The translations under genes and the position numbers were made by a program. The notes under the pieces are model-generated. The model ran no database searches. It had not been told where the DNA came from and saw only the letters and a list, made by a program, of their open reading frames with translations. Shown piece by piece: positions 1-10,935 of a stretch of 57,776 nt of DNA. Positions within the stretch are counted from its first letter, which is position 1; each line of letters begins with the position of its first letter. The stretch comes from Nephromyces sp. MM_2019 (Eukaryota; Apicomplexa; Aconoidasida; Nephromycida). The stretch covers positions 1 to 57,776 of the forward strand of contig JADHZB010000437.1 in assembly GCA_015657535.1 (NCBI GenBank), given 5' to 3'.

Positions 1-26
1 ATATATATATATATATATATGCTTAC

Positions 27-3000
27 AACTTCTTTTGTATAATCTTTGGCACTGGGTGTGTAAAATAGATAACTTGTATAACTCTCCAAAATATTGAGTA
101 TGGAAATAAATAGAGAGTTATCCAAATAAATTAAGTGCCCCAAATATTTTAATATGGGTAAAATGATTTGGAAAAATTCATTGAATGTATGTATAGGTTT
201 AAGCCCCATAATTGGTTCATCTTTATTACCCTATAAAAATTTATGTGTGTAGAAAATATACATATATGTAGTTATGTAGGAATATTTATATATGTGTGTA
301 GGTGTAATGAGATGCATATATATATATGTATGTGATTGTGTGTATAACGTTAGATGTATATTTCAAGATATGTTTATGTGTGTATGTGTGTGTAAGCAAA
401 TCATATATTTACCGCAGATGATGGTTGGCGAAGAGTACCCTTTTGTGTGTAAAGAAGTCCAAGCCAATAACTGGGCATAGTTGATGGGTCATACTCTGTG
501 TGGCCTTGAGAAATGGAGTCCAATAAATTATTAGAAGGTGAACATGACTTGTTTAGTTGTGTGTGTAGAAGTTTTCTCTGGCTAGATGAATGGCTTGTTT
601 TCAATATAAAACTTCGATATGATTTTTTGAGTATGCATAATAAGGGTGTAATTAACCATCTGAAAAGTGTGTAACGTTAAAAGGTTATTGATATGATTTC
701 TAAAAAGGTATATATATATTCTAAAATGTGTGTGTGTATATTTTCTTTTATTTTTCAAAGATTTATATATATAGTAATTTTATTTTTCGACAATTATTAT
801 TATATATATATTTAATTACATAACTGAAATCGTTTATTTGAATACGTAGCTATAAATATAAAAAGTACATACACCATCATCATTCACATACATAGATCAT
901 CCACACCCACACCCATCATCCACACACATCACTCATACACATCCATACCCGTACATATCATCCATACCCATACACATCACCTACACACACATCATCATCA
1001 TCATCTCCCAACACACACATCATCATCATCATCTCCCAACACACACATACACACATATCATCTCCCAACACTTACACACACACACATATCATCTCCCAAC
1101 ACACACATACACACATATCATCTCCCAACACACATATACACACATATCATCTCCCAACACACACATACACACATATCATCTCCCAACACACACATACACA
1201 CATATCATCTCCCAACACACACATACACACATATCATCTCCCAACACCTACACATACACACATATCATCTCCCAACACACACATCATCATGATCATCATC
1301 TCCCAACACACACATACACACATATCATCTCCCAACACTTACACATACACACATATCATCTCCCAACACACATATACACACATATCATCTCCCAACACTT
1401 ACACATACACACATATCATCTCCCAACACTTACACATACACACATATCATCTCCCAACACACACATCATCATGATCATCACCTCCCAACACACATATTCA
1501 CACATATCATCTCCCAACACCTACACATATCATCTCTCAATACCTACACATATCATACACATTCCAAAACATACTTTGTAAAATCTCTTAAGGCTCTGAA
1601 TAGGTGTTGATTATAAAATGTTTTGAGTTGAAGGTTACAAACAAAATGATCAAGTATTTTCTTGGCAATAGACCAACCATTCATATCAATAAGGGAAGCT
1701 ACAAATTCGAATTTACCAATAGGTTGTGTGTAGAGATGATCACACAACATTTTGAAACACATTTCATCAGGGTAAATATAATCAAATAGGCCTGGTAAAT
1801 CAACAATTGTGTGTGTTTTTAAATTATCTTTGATTTCTTTTCTACGTTTATTTTCAGACTCAAACCATGACCTTTCACTCTCTCTTTTTTCACGTTCTAA
1901 TTTGATGTTTTGGGCCTCTTTTTCATATTTATCCTTCTCCGATTTGGGTAACATAGGTGGTATAGGTGTGTGTAAATTAGGTATACCTGGGGCTGAATAA
2001 TTACCCAATGGGTTATAAGGTGGTTGAGGTGGATAAGGGAAGTAATTGGGTGTGTTTATATTGAATGGTAAAGGAACCATTGGATTAGAATGTGTGTAAA
2101 ATGGTGGTGGATATGGTGGTGGAGGCTGTGTCATTGATTCCATACCTAATTATATATATAAATATGTATATGTGAATGTGTATGTGTATGTGTGTGTGTG
2201 TGTAAATGTGTGTATAAGTGTGTGTGTATATATGGTTAGGGGATGATTATGTGTCTGTAGGGGATGATTATGTGTCTGTGGGGAGGGGGGGAATATAAAT
2301 TAATATATATATAAATGTAAATATATATATATATATAAATGTATAGTGTGTGTGTATCATATTTAGGTAATTATTGATTATAAAAGGTACTTGGATATAT
2401 ATATATATAATTAAATACATTTATGATTGTATAAACGTAGATATGTATTATGTGGATGTGTATATCATGAATATGTTGTGTATATCATGTATATATGTAG
2501 ATCATAAATATGTGTGTGTTAAAAGTATGTGTGAATCATCAGTGTGTGTGTATATAATGTGAATATGTATATCATAAGAGTGTGTATCATACAATTATTT
2601 TATGAATGTGTGTTGATGTAATTTTCGGGGTGTCCAGAGAGTTAGAATAATATATTGAAACAAGCAAAATGTGTGAGAAATAAAAATCCATTATTAATTA
2701 TTTTTTATATAATTTTCAAAATACTTACTAGATGAGCCTAGATTACGATTAGGTGTTTCATAGCTTGAAATAGATGTGTTATTTGGTAGGATAGCCTTGT
2801 TAGATGTGTTTTTCCCTGATTTGATAAGTTCAATTTCTTTCTCATACTTCTTACTAATTTGCACACCAATTTCTCTTAGGAGTAAGTCAGATGGTTCAAG
2901 GAATGAATAGAAAGGTTCAAATTCAAGTAATCTGATATGTAATATAAATATACACACATATATATATGTTGAATTCATTTGTAAAAATATAGTGAGTACA

Positions 3001-5175
3001 CATTTATGGTTCAAGAAATACACACACATAAGTATGTATTGATTTTATTTATAAAAATAAATATGTACACATTTAGGGTTAAAGTATATTATCGTTTATA
3101 TAACATAGCCAGAAAAAAATCAATTTGGTTGTAATATTTATAATAAATGTATTAATAATTCAGTCAACAATTATTATATAGTTGTAAAATAAGAGTATAT
3201 TATGTAGAAATATTTAATGTGTGTAAATAAATTCATTAGTATATAAATTACCCTCTTATTAATAAACAGGCAGCCAAGCTATAAAAATTGGGGCTAGGTT
3301 TAATTGCATCACCAAATGAATTATTAAGGAAAGGGAATTGTGCGCCCTCATTTGATTTACCCTGTGTGTAAAATAATAAAATATATTATAAATAGTGAAA
3401 TTTATAAATATTTAGGTTAACGAGAACTAAATATTAGTGAATAAATGTGATCTAAATATGTGGAGTGTGTATGATATAAATGTGTGAAACATATCATAAG
3501 AATTCATCAATGTGTAGTGACGGTAGTGATAACATTATAATGTTATAACTAACTATAATTAGTGTGTGTATCTGAATGTATGTTGTAAGGCTTACTTGAG
3601 ATTCTGAGAATTTTTCTCTCTTCTTTTCATTATTAATATAGTCCTCAGTAAATAGATGAAGTTGAAAACATATAACCTATAAATCAATCATAGGTAGAGA
3701 AATGATTTAGTGTGTATATATTTATAAGATAAGAATATATATGTTTAGACTGTGTGTGTTAAACATAGAAAATTAGAGAAAATCATGCTTTCAAGATGAT
3801 TTTAAGAACATATACATACCTCTGTAATCTTATTCTTTGAAAACATAGCTATAAGATGTAAGAGTTGATTAGGTGAGTGTAATGAGCCCTCACACACGTC
3901 TAAAATTATTCCAAGAGTTCGTGATGGACAGAGTGCATAATTACCTACGATTTCAGATATGGCCTTTTGACAAATTTGTATACCAATCTTTACTGGGTGT
4001 GAGACAAATTCATTGAGGAATGTGTGCAATTTAATAAATCCTGTTGTATGTTCTCGTATTAAATTGTGTGTGCTTAATGTGTATAAACGTTTTGTTCTTT
4101 CCTTTATGTTAAGTCCCTGTAATCCACCCTTTGCTTCTAATTTGATATACTTTATAAAATCAAGTTTAGCTGGTTCTAGGTATGATATTATATCACTCTG
4201 TTGCAAGGCTTTATCTCTCTCCAGTATGAGAAATAGAGTGGCCAGATTTGAGCGATATTTATATATATGTTGGCTATTTTGAGTGTGTAGACTTTCAATC
4301 ATGTCCCATATAAGCCATATGGCATCTAATAAAAATGGTTTTATCAATGCGGGAGTTTCATTTGATGTGTTAGAAGGTGAGTGTGGTTGTGGTGAGTGTG
4401 TTACCTCAGAGGCTGTTAAGATTTCCTCAGCATGAGTACCAGTGCTACCGCGACGTAATTTTTTCTTATTAATTTCCTCTAAGTTTTGTTTAGCATTATC
4501 AATTTCTAATTTTTTGGAAGGGTTTGAATTTGGCCTCAATTCTTCAGTCACAGCTTCCTTTCTCTTCTTCATTGGCTGTGTGGATTCTAAGGGTGTTTGA
4601 GGTGCCGCATGCTTCTTATCATTATCTTTGTCGGTTTCCATATTCTTTTGTACGTCTGAGTTTTCTTTGGTATTTTCTTGATCGGGATTTCTCAAGTTAT
4701 CAAAATCTTGAGTCACTTGTTTAATGTGTTGTACACATGCGGGAACGAGGCGTTTTATGAAGAATTCAGAAGCGCGCTGAGGTGCCAAGCTACCATTAGC
4801 TACACACATACAAAACTCGTAGAAGTAATGGACCAATTCCTGATCAACATCTTGCGTACATAGTGAAAGTAGTGTATACATATCCTCTTGATTAAAATGT
4901 GTGACTAAAGGTAGATCGGGCTGTGTTGAGGCATCGTAAACTTCTTTTATCTGTGATCGGCGTTTAATGAGGATCTTTCTAAAGCGCTCGATATAAGTTG
5001 AGCTAGGAGACTGTAATTGATTGAGCTGATAATCCTTTGGGATATCAAAAAATTGAAACTGTGAATTGTAAGAGGGAAGGAAAAAATAGATCGGGGTTGT
5101 GTTTATATTACATTCCAAGTTCATAGGAGGCTCCCTGGAGGGAGGCGGAGGTCTAGTTGAGGACATGTTTCCCAA
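27..5175 (-). CDS. THO2: THO complex subunit 2 (THO2/THOC2), C-terminal part beyond window
   Basis: THO2 is the large scaffold of the THO/TREX complex, which couples transcription to mRNA packaging and nuclear export. Seven exons join in frame: 3820-5175, 3596-3676, 3252-3361, 2729-2931, 1575-2145, 413-581 and 27-230, about 898 codons. The last ends in a good donor, so the gene continues off the left edge (animal THOC2 is about 1,600 residues). I recognise the family from the order of helical segments: NLIREHTTGF, LGIILDVCEGS, the exon 3-4 junction LLIRG/LLEFEPFYSFLEP, and a segment with ILKYLGHLIYLDNSL, all matching THOC2 in sequence and order. Exon 5 opens with a Pro/Tyr-rich stretch followed by a charged coiled-coil linker, at the place where animal THOC2 also has a charged linker. 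Start could be residue 1 (5175) or Met4 (5166). Exon 6 (413-581) is the least certain, supported by frame and splice sites only. Confidence 0.85.
990..1530. repeat. 29-bp minisatellite with ATCTCCCAACAC core
   Basis: About 18 copies of a unit built on TATCATCTCCCAACACACAC followed by ATACACACA on the plus strand. The usual period is 29-30 bp. Some units gain extra CAT triplets (around 990-1040, 1280-1300 and 1460-1480). The array lies inside the THO2 intron between the exons at 1575-2145 and 413-581, so it is transcribed in the pre-mRNA. Short ORFs across it are translations of the repeat, not genes. Confidence 0.95.
2238..2279. repeat. Two-copy 21-bp tandem repeat in THO2 intron
   Basis: Two exact, adjacent 21-bp copies beginning AGGGGATGATTATG, in the THO2 intron between 2146 and 2728. 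The flanks are TG- and TA-rich simple sequence. Confidence 0.85.
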
Positions 5176-6339
5176 AATTTAGTGATTATGCTTGAAATAG
5201 GGGAGTTTGTATAGATTGATGCTTAGTTTATGTTGATGTTCATCTTCAGTTTTTGTCTGTGCTAATTAATATAAACGGTGACGCAATTTATATGTTCAAA
5301 AACTACTGGAATTCTTAGACCTCATTAGAACGTAAGCTGTGACAATCGATGTAGATTAGTTCTTCAAATTCGAACGTAATAATAAATATATGAGTTGATG
5401 TTATTATTTTGATTTATCTATATCGTATCTAATAGGTAATAATAGTCTTGATGATTGAAAGATTTATTATCAAGTGGTTCGATCTATGAGAAACAAGGTA
5501 TAGGAAATAGTGAATGTTTGTGGAGTTATGTAGTTAAAAATCCTATTTTAAATAGAAACAAAGGGGAAAGTCTAGATACTTTGAAAAAATTATCAACGTT
5601 TATTTAAACATTCAATACAATCCCAAGGGAATCATAGTGTGGAGTTCTAATTAACATATTTTTACGAACTTTGTTTTCTCCTTAAAATCGATTCATACTA
5701 GTTCATAAATTATACACTATATAAATTATATTTAAAAAGCTTTGAATTTAATTGTTAACCTATAATTAAGTGTATATACTTAAAATAACTTTCGTTTTTT
5801 TCCCTTATTTTATATTTTCCCTTTTATTCGAAGCTTTCAGGGCTAAGATAAACTGATGCATTGATACATGTTTGATAAGTACAAATAAAATTTTAGAATC
5901 CTATATGTGAATTTTGATTTTAAAATTTATTTAAGGTGGTGCTAGATATTATAATGATTAAATTGTACTAGAGCTCTTTGTGCCATTGTGATTTAAAAAT
6001 AAAATTAATTTTTGTTTTTGAATGACAAAAATACGACAATTAATAAAACTAACTTATTTATATTCTTAATTTAATTCAATTTTGTCCGAAACTTTGGGTA
6101 TATGATGTTTCTATACGTTGTAAAAACTTATTGAAATTTATTAAATGGCTATTAACCCTAAGTCAGTAAAATTGAAATAACTTTTATAGTGCATTTGTAA
6201 ATTAAAATCTGGATTTTATATAAAACTTCCATTGCTTTGGTTAAGATGTTTTTTTAGCAAGGTACTATAAACGCATCACTATATAGGTACCATACGCGCC
6301 ACAGAATTAAAAATGCATACAAAAAAAGTTATAAAAAAG
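5176..6339. other. AT-rich intergenic region 5' of THO2
   Basis: This is the upstream side of THO2 and should contain its promoter, but I see no recognisable element. There is no convincing ORF or RNA gene; homopolymer A and T runs are frequent. Confidence 0.6.
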
Positions 6340-6412
6340 TGGACGACCAGGGCGTCGATCCCTGTACCTCTCGCATGCTAAGCGAGCGCTCTACCATTTG
6401 AGCTAGACGCCC
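6340..6412 (-). tRNA. tRNA-Ala: tRNA-Ala (anticodon AGC), copy 1
   Basis: A 73-nt gene read on the minus strand folds as a complete cloverleaf. The acceptor is GGGCGTC/GTCGTCC with discriminator A. The D-arm is GCTC/GAGC, the anticodon stem CTCGC/GCGAG with loop TTAGCAT (anticodon AGC), and the T-arm CAGGG/CCCTG with loop ATCGACG. Acceptor pair 3-70 is G-U, the universal alanine identity element, which confirms the assignment. Pair 6-67 is a U-U mismatch. No intron; CCA is not encoded beyond the discriminator. An identical copy lies about 1.35 kb to the right. Confidence 0.96.
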
Positions 6413-6429
6413 TAAATATTTTGTGTGTG

Positions 6430-6680
6430 ATATTGGGCCCTATGGCCATGTGGAGTTACCCGACCTATTGTTAACCTCTGGTAAGTGGTAGTGACACACG
6501 AGCATTATGACATGATTTATACTCATCATTCAAGTTGGAAGAGCCAGGTGAACCCCACAGACCAGGGCTTATCGCCCTGAACCACCCCACATGTTCGAGT
6601 TAGTACAATAATTACGGATTGTCAGCAATGAAAAAGTATCCTTTCCAACCCATGTAGAACGGGGCCGTGGAGGAATGTTT
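6430..6680. ncRNA. Candidate structured RNA in a GC-richer island
   Basis: This stretch is clearly richer in G and C than the surrounding intergenic DNA and has no open reading frame. It contains nested complementary segments. CATGTGG at 6447-6453 pairs with CCACATG at 6587-6593, GGTG at 6547-6550 pairs with CACC at 6583-6586, and inside lies the hairpin CAGGGC-TTATC-GCCCTG at 6563-6579. I compared it from memory with U1, U2, U4, U5, U6, U3, SRP and RNase P/MRP RNA landmarks and could not assign it. Strand and ends are unknown. It sits just beyond the first tRNA-Ala. Confidence 0.35.
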
Positions 6681-7690
6681 GTAATTTCCTTAAATTAATC
6701 TCATTTAATATGAGAAATAAAAGCTTAAAAGAAATTTTTAATACTTTTGTTTTTCTGTTTTCTACATGTACATGAATAGATATTTCCCGTCCAGAGAAAA
6801 ACCTCATTTTATCATTAAGAATCTTATGAATATTTTTAATACATTTAATATCTGTTAATCGAATTTAAGCCTAATACTAAACGTGGTAGCCGAACTAAGC
6901 ACCCCAAGGCATACGACCCAAGATTAAGACTTTCGTTTAAGAGTTAGACGTGCATACATAATACATTGTGATAATCTCCTACCATCATGTACCTCATATA
7001 ATTCATTTGCTGCAGTAAAAGCTGATTCACACTATTCAACATTTGCTTGCCTCTTTAATAACTACTACACGTAACAATCTACTAAAAGGTATTTATGTAA
7101 ACTTCAGAAGACACTATGCTTCAAAGACTCAGTACTTATCTTCAAGGACTAGATTAACTTATACTTTTAAAAGAATTATGAACAAGGTGCTATCATTTGA
7201 TAATATCTTTTAATTAAACAAAGCAGAAGCATGATAATTAATTGAAAAAGAAATTTTAAAACTAAAATAATAAGCTCCCTTCCCAGTGTTTTAAATAAAA
7301 CCGAAAAAAGGGGTGAAAGGCAGAGTAACCCACCATAAAACCTTATAACTTTTTTTCCAAGTTTAAACTTAAACCACAGCATTAAAACTACCTTGAAGCC
7401 CGCAAATCTTACTCTAACAACTTGCATTACTTACACACCTTGATAATCCTTGTAATAATGCTATTTATGTAGGAACATTTGTTATTAATGCTGGACCAAT
7501 TAGAATAAACATGCCTGTAGATTAAAAATAATAATGCCTATGGACTAACACCTAGATTTTATTCATAGGAGCATCATATATCACCCCAACCTAGCTAATA
7601 CTAATATTAGCTACCATGATTCTAACCTATTATAAAAAATTGTGTGGTGCAATTGGAAAAAGATAATAAATTTTATAGCTATAAAACGTC
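6681..7690. other. Intergenic spacer between the two tRNA-Ala genes
   Basis: No supported gene. Short ORFs here have no recognisable content. A patch around 6880-6960 is somewhat GC-richer, but I see no clear fold in it. Confidence 0.5.
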
Positions 7691-7763
7691 TGGACGACCA
7701 GGGCGTCGATCCCTGTACCTCTCGCATGCTAAGCGAGCGCTCTACCATTTGAGCTAGACGCCC
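7691..7763 (-). tRNA. tRNA-Ala: tRNA-Ala (anticodon AGC), copy 2
   Basis: Identical over all 73 nt to the copy at 6340-6412, including the G3-U70 identity pair and the U6-U67 mismatch. Flanking sequence differs beyond a few bases, so the duplication is not recent over a long tract, or the tRNAs are kept identical by conversion or selection. A T-rich run lies just 5' of the gene on its own strand. Confidence 0.96.
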
Positions 7764-8784
7764 AATGAAATTTTGAGTTTTTTTTACTATACTATGTAGT
7801 ATGTATTATGTGCTCACACTATTACAGACTAGAATGACGCTTCGTTACCATTCCCAATTGCTACTCATAGACCATTCAATCTTTACTTCTCACCCAAATA
7901 CATTTAAGTAAAACTTGTTTTCTTGTGATCTCATAGGTATCAAAGTAAACCTTGTCGAGAATCTATTATGGCATTAACGTGTTGTATATTAAATATATAA
8001 TTTATATCAATCTTCTATAATCTTAAGAAAAGGTTTAGGTGTCTTAAAACTTGTTTAAATCAAGCTCTTGATTAATGCCAAAAATAAGGTAAACACTTTT
8101 ACATTTCTAGTCTATCATATATATCTATAACAAGCGTAAGTCTTATTATTTTGGCTAATTAATTACAATTAAAATTTTAAGTAAAAAAATCTCTTGGTTG
8201 AAGATACTTTGATATAACTTAATAAATCTATGTATTACATGTATATATGTATATATGTGTCTTTTGTTTGGCGTATATATATTTAACAATGAGTAATATG
8301 TATTTATATATTTTATTTAAATTCCTTAAATAGCTAACTTAAATGTGTGACATAAAAGTATGTAAATATATGTTTTTATGAAATAAATAAACTTCATGTA
8401 ACAAAATCCGAGTCTGCAGACACATTAAATTTATAAAATTTATGTAAGAAATGATTATAAATGTCTTAAAAATATAGATTAATAAAATATAAAAACAATA
8501 CGTAACAATTCGTAACAATTATATTTTCAAGCGTTATAAAAACAACTTATTTCATAACTTGTTCTCAAAACAGGATGGCTATAAAATACCCTATTTCTGT
8601 AATACTTTTAAGTTAATTTTAATTTTGTGATTTGACAAAATAATAAATTCTTCAATAGCACAGTCTTTGTCTTATTTTTTCATATATTCATCTATTAATC
8701 AAATTATTTAGGATATAAATTTTATTTACAAATAATCGCATTCATATAAAACAAACAATCACAAAAATTAACACAGACAATCTG

Positions 8785-8817
<33 letters not shown>

Positions 8818-10935
8818 GTATTTGGAGCTTAATAAAACTTATTAAAATACTTATATCTATGCCTATTTAGCACAATGGTTTGAAAAGCAGCAGTATTGAC
8901 ATTTTTTTAACATTTATTTTATGTTGAAATCATAGAAATAATCTTTTTACAAGAGAAAACCTAAATTTAAATCCTAATATATTTAATTATAAAGAATCTT
9001 TATATTAATCTATAACCTAAATTTAAATTTTTGTTTAAAAATTGACCTTTATTCAAGCTTTTGTTAGCTACAAATAAATATACATACTGATCTACTTATT
9101 TAATCACAGGTTAGTATTGCCTATTGCACTTCTTACAAACCCTGTTCGTGTTGTGTATAATCACATACATATATATATATATATATATATCACACGCACA
9201 CAAGCATTATTACTATTTATAAGTGTTATTACTTTATACAAATCATACACTCACACACCTTCCTAATTGTTGTACATAACTATCACAACTTACCCATCAT
9301 ATATCTCCTCCCCAGTCTTAAAGATGTGTTGATAAATCTCATTGCTACAATTTTCATAAAACCCCTTTATTTACACACCACGCCCTTTAACCAACAAATC
9401 CTATTCTCCTTTAATCAAAATAGGTTAGATTAGTGTACTTTAACATACATCTAACATCCCCTCTGATGATTGAATACATACTGTACAACTAACTATACCC
9501 AATTACTCTATTCCTAACTAAATTTGTGTGTAACTCAAAACCACTACAACCACCCCTCCTATCAAAGCCATACTTTACTATAAACTTACTCGGAATATTT
9601 AAAACTTATTTGCCTATCCTGTACTACCTTCCTCCTCTCAAGCCAAGTGTCATTTGCTTGGCACATTCAGCCTGAGGAAGTTCATTAGGAGTGGTTGGAC
9701 ACCTCTCACTCAACTTTTGCATTTCGTTATAATTTTCAATGCCTGTAAGCTTATACATGATAAGCTATTATATCAGAATCTTTAAAAGCATGGACACTGA
9801 TGTTTTACATATATACTGATGCCATACACACACACTAACCAATGCCACAACTACCAAAAACACACACCTTGACCAATACATAAATTATTTAACACCTCAT
9901 ACACCATTAACTTTACACCCCTAGACTAATAACAAACAAAAACACAAATCTTCACTATCCGAAATTCTTTGCCACATATATATCATTTGCACAAACCATG
10001 CTAAATAACTTACTTAAACCTCATCGTATACACTAAACAATTGAACTTTAATTTTCATATTTTGGACAATATCACCATACCCAAACTTTACATTGATACC
10101 AATTTGTTAAGCAACAAAATAAACCAATACCTTAACAGACAAAATATATATTGATAAATAAGACTTTTTGCAACGATATATATACCCTCGCTCAAATTCG
10201 CACACTTCCAAGATTATACTCTATGGATAACACTTTTAATTACTAAAAAATCTTAAAACATCCTTCTATCACTTGGACTAACAACTTTGGTTATTACAAA
10301 CTATTTTATATATGCTTTGAATAAGACTTTTACTCCTATGAGTATAGGATACAAATCTTATTATATTTTAGGCTTAGAAAAAGCATCTCATTTCTATTAT
10401 TTTGATTATAAATACAAAAATCATTTTCAATCTTACTTATCATACATCCAAAAAGGTTAATATGATTTCTATGCTTTTCCATTTGTACATCTACATCTTA
10501 CTACAAGCTAGAATTTTGACTATTTGCTTTATTCATTATAAATTATCTTTATATTGCTTTTCATTCTGTCAGATACATATAACAGAAGGTTGTGAAGGGG
10601 TGTAATTGACTTACCTAAGTATCCCATTCAAGAATTTTTAAAGGTTCACTCTATCATTATGGAATTCTACTTCGACATATGGTATATTAAATTTTAGATT
10701 TTTTCACCATATCGACAAATTCAACTTTTCGGGTAAATTTAATTTATTTTATATCTACATCGCTCTACAACAACTCCACATTGAATGTGCTATATCTATT
10801 ATATCTCCCACTTACACACAACCATGGAATTTTTAATATTGAAAATATTCTATGATTTAGTTACTTATAGTATTAGTTATTCTATTACAATTTATACTTA
10901 TTACATGATTAGCCTCAGACACTAGTTGGGTCAAG
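7764..10935. other. Long AT-rich intergenic region upstream of the ApiAP2 gene
   Basis: Over 3 kb without a supported protein gene. It holds TA dinucleotide runs near 8790-8817 and 9169-9190 and one foldable segment at 9628-9711, listed separately. The 3' end should contain the promoter of the AP2 gene; no element is recognisable. Confidence 0.55.
9628..9711. ncRNA. Candidate two-hairpin RNA
   Basis: Hairpin 1 is closed by CTTCCTC (9628-9634) and GAGGAAG (9674-9680). Inside it is a second stem, GCCAAG (9642-9647) with CTTGGC (9657-9662). A short linker follows, then hairpin 2 with GAGTG (9689-9693) and CACTC (9707-9711). Two hairpins in a row recall an H/ACA snoRNA, but I do not find a convincing H box or ACA box. 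Low confidence; strand unknown. Confidence 0.25.

Noticed and set aside
292..480. Short plus-strand open frame
   Set aside because: Covers simple TG/TA sequence and the antisense of a THO2 exon.
1289..1474. Open frame encoding a Thr/His/Ser/Pro repeat protein
   Set aside because: It is only the translation of the 29-bp minisatellite, inside an intron of the THO2 gene on the other strand.
6480..6600. U1 snRNA, from local resemblance to GGTGGTT...CAGGGCGA..GCTTATC on the minus strand
   Set aside because: The essential 5' end (ACTTACCT) and an Sm site are not found at the right distances.
7176..7427. 83-residue minus-strand open frame
   Set aside because: Hydrophobic low-complexity translation in a spacer, no splice or family support.
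7440..7560. Possible nuclear copy of mitochondrial DNA; one minus-strand frame reads like a membrane segment (TGMFILIGPALITN)
   Set aside because: Stops interrupt it at once on both sides and I could not align it with cox1, cox3 or cob from memory.
10402..10605. 67-residue open frame upstream of the AP2 gene
   Set aside because: AT-driven composition, no continuation by splicing, no recognisable motif.
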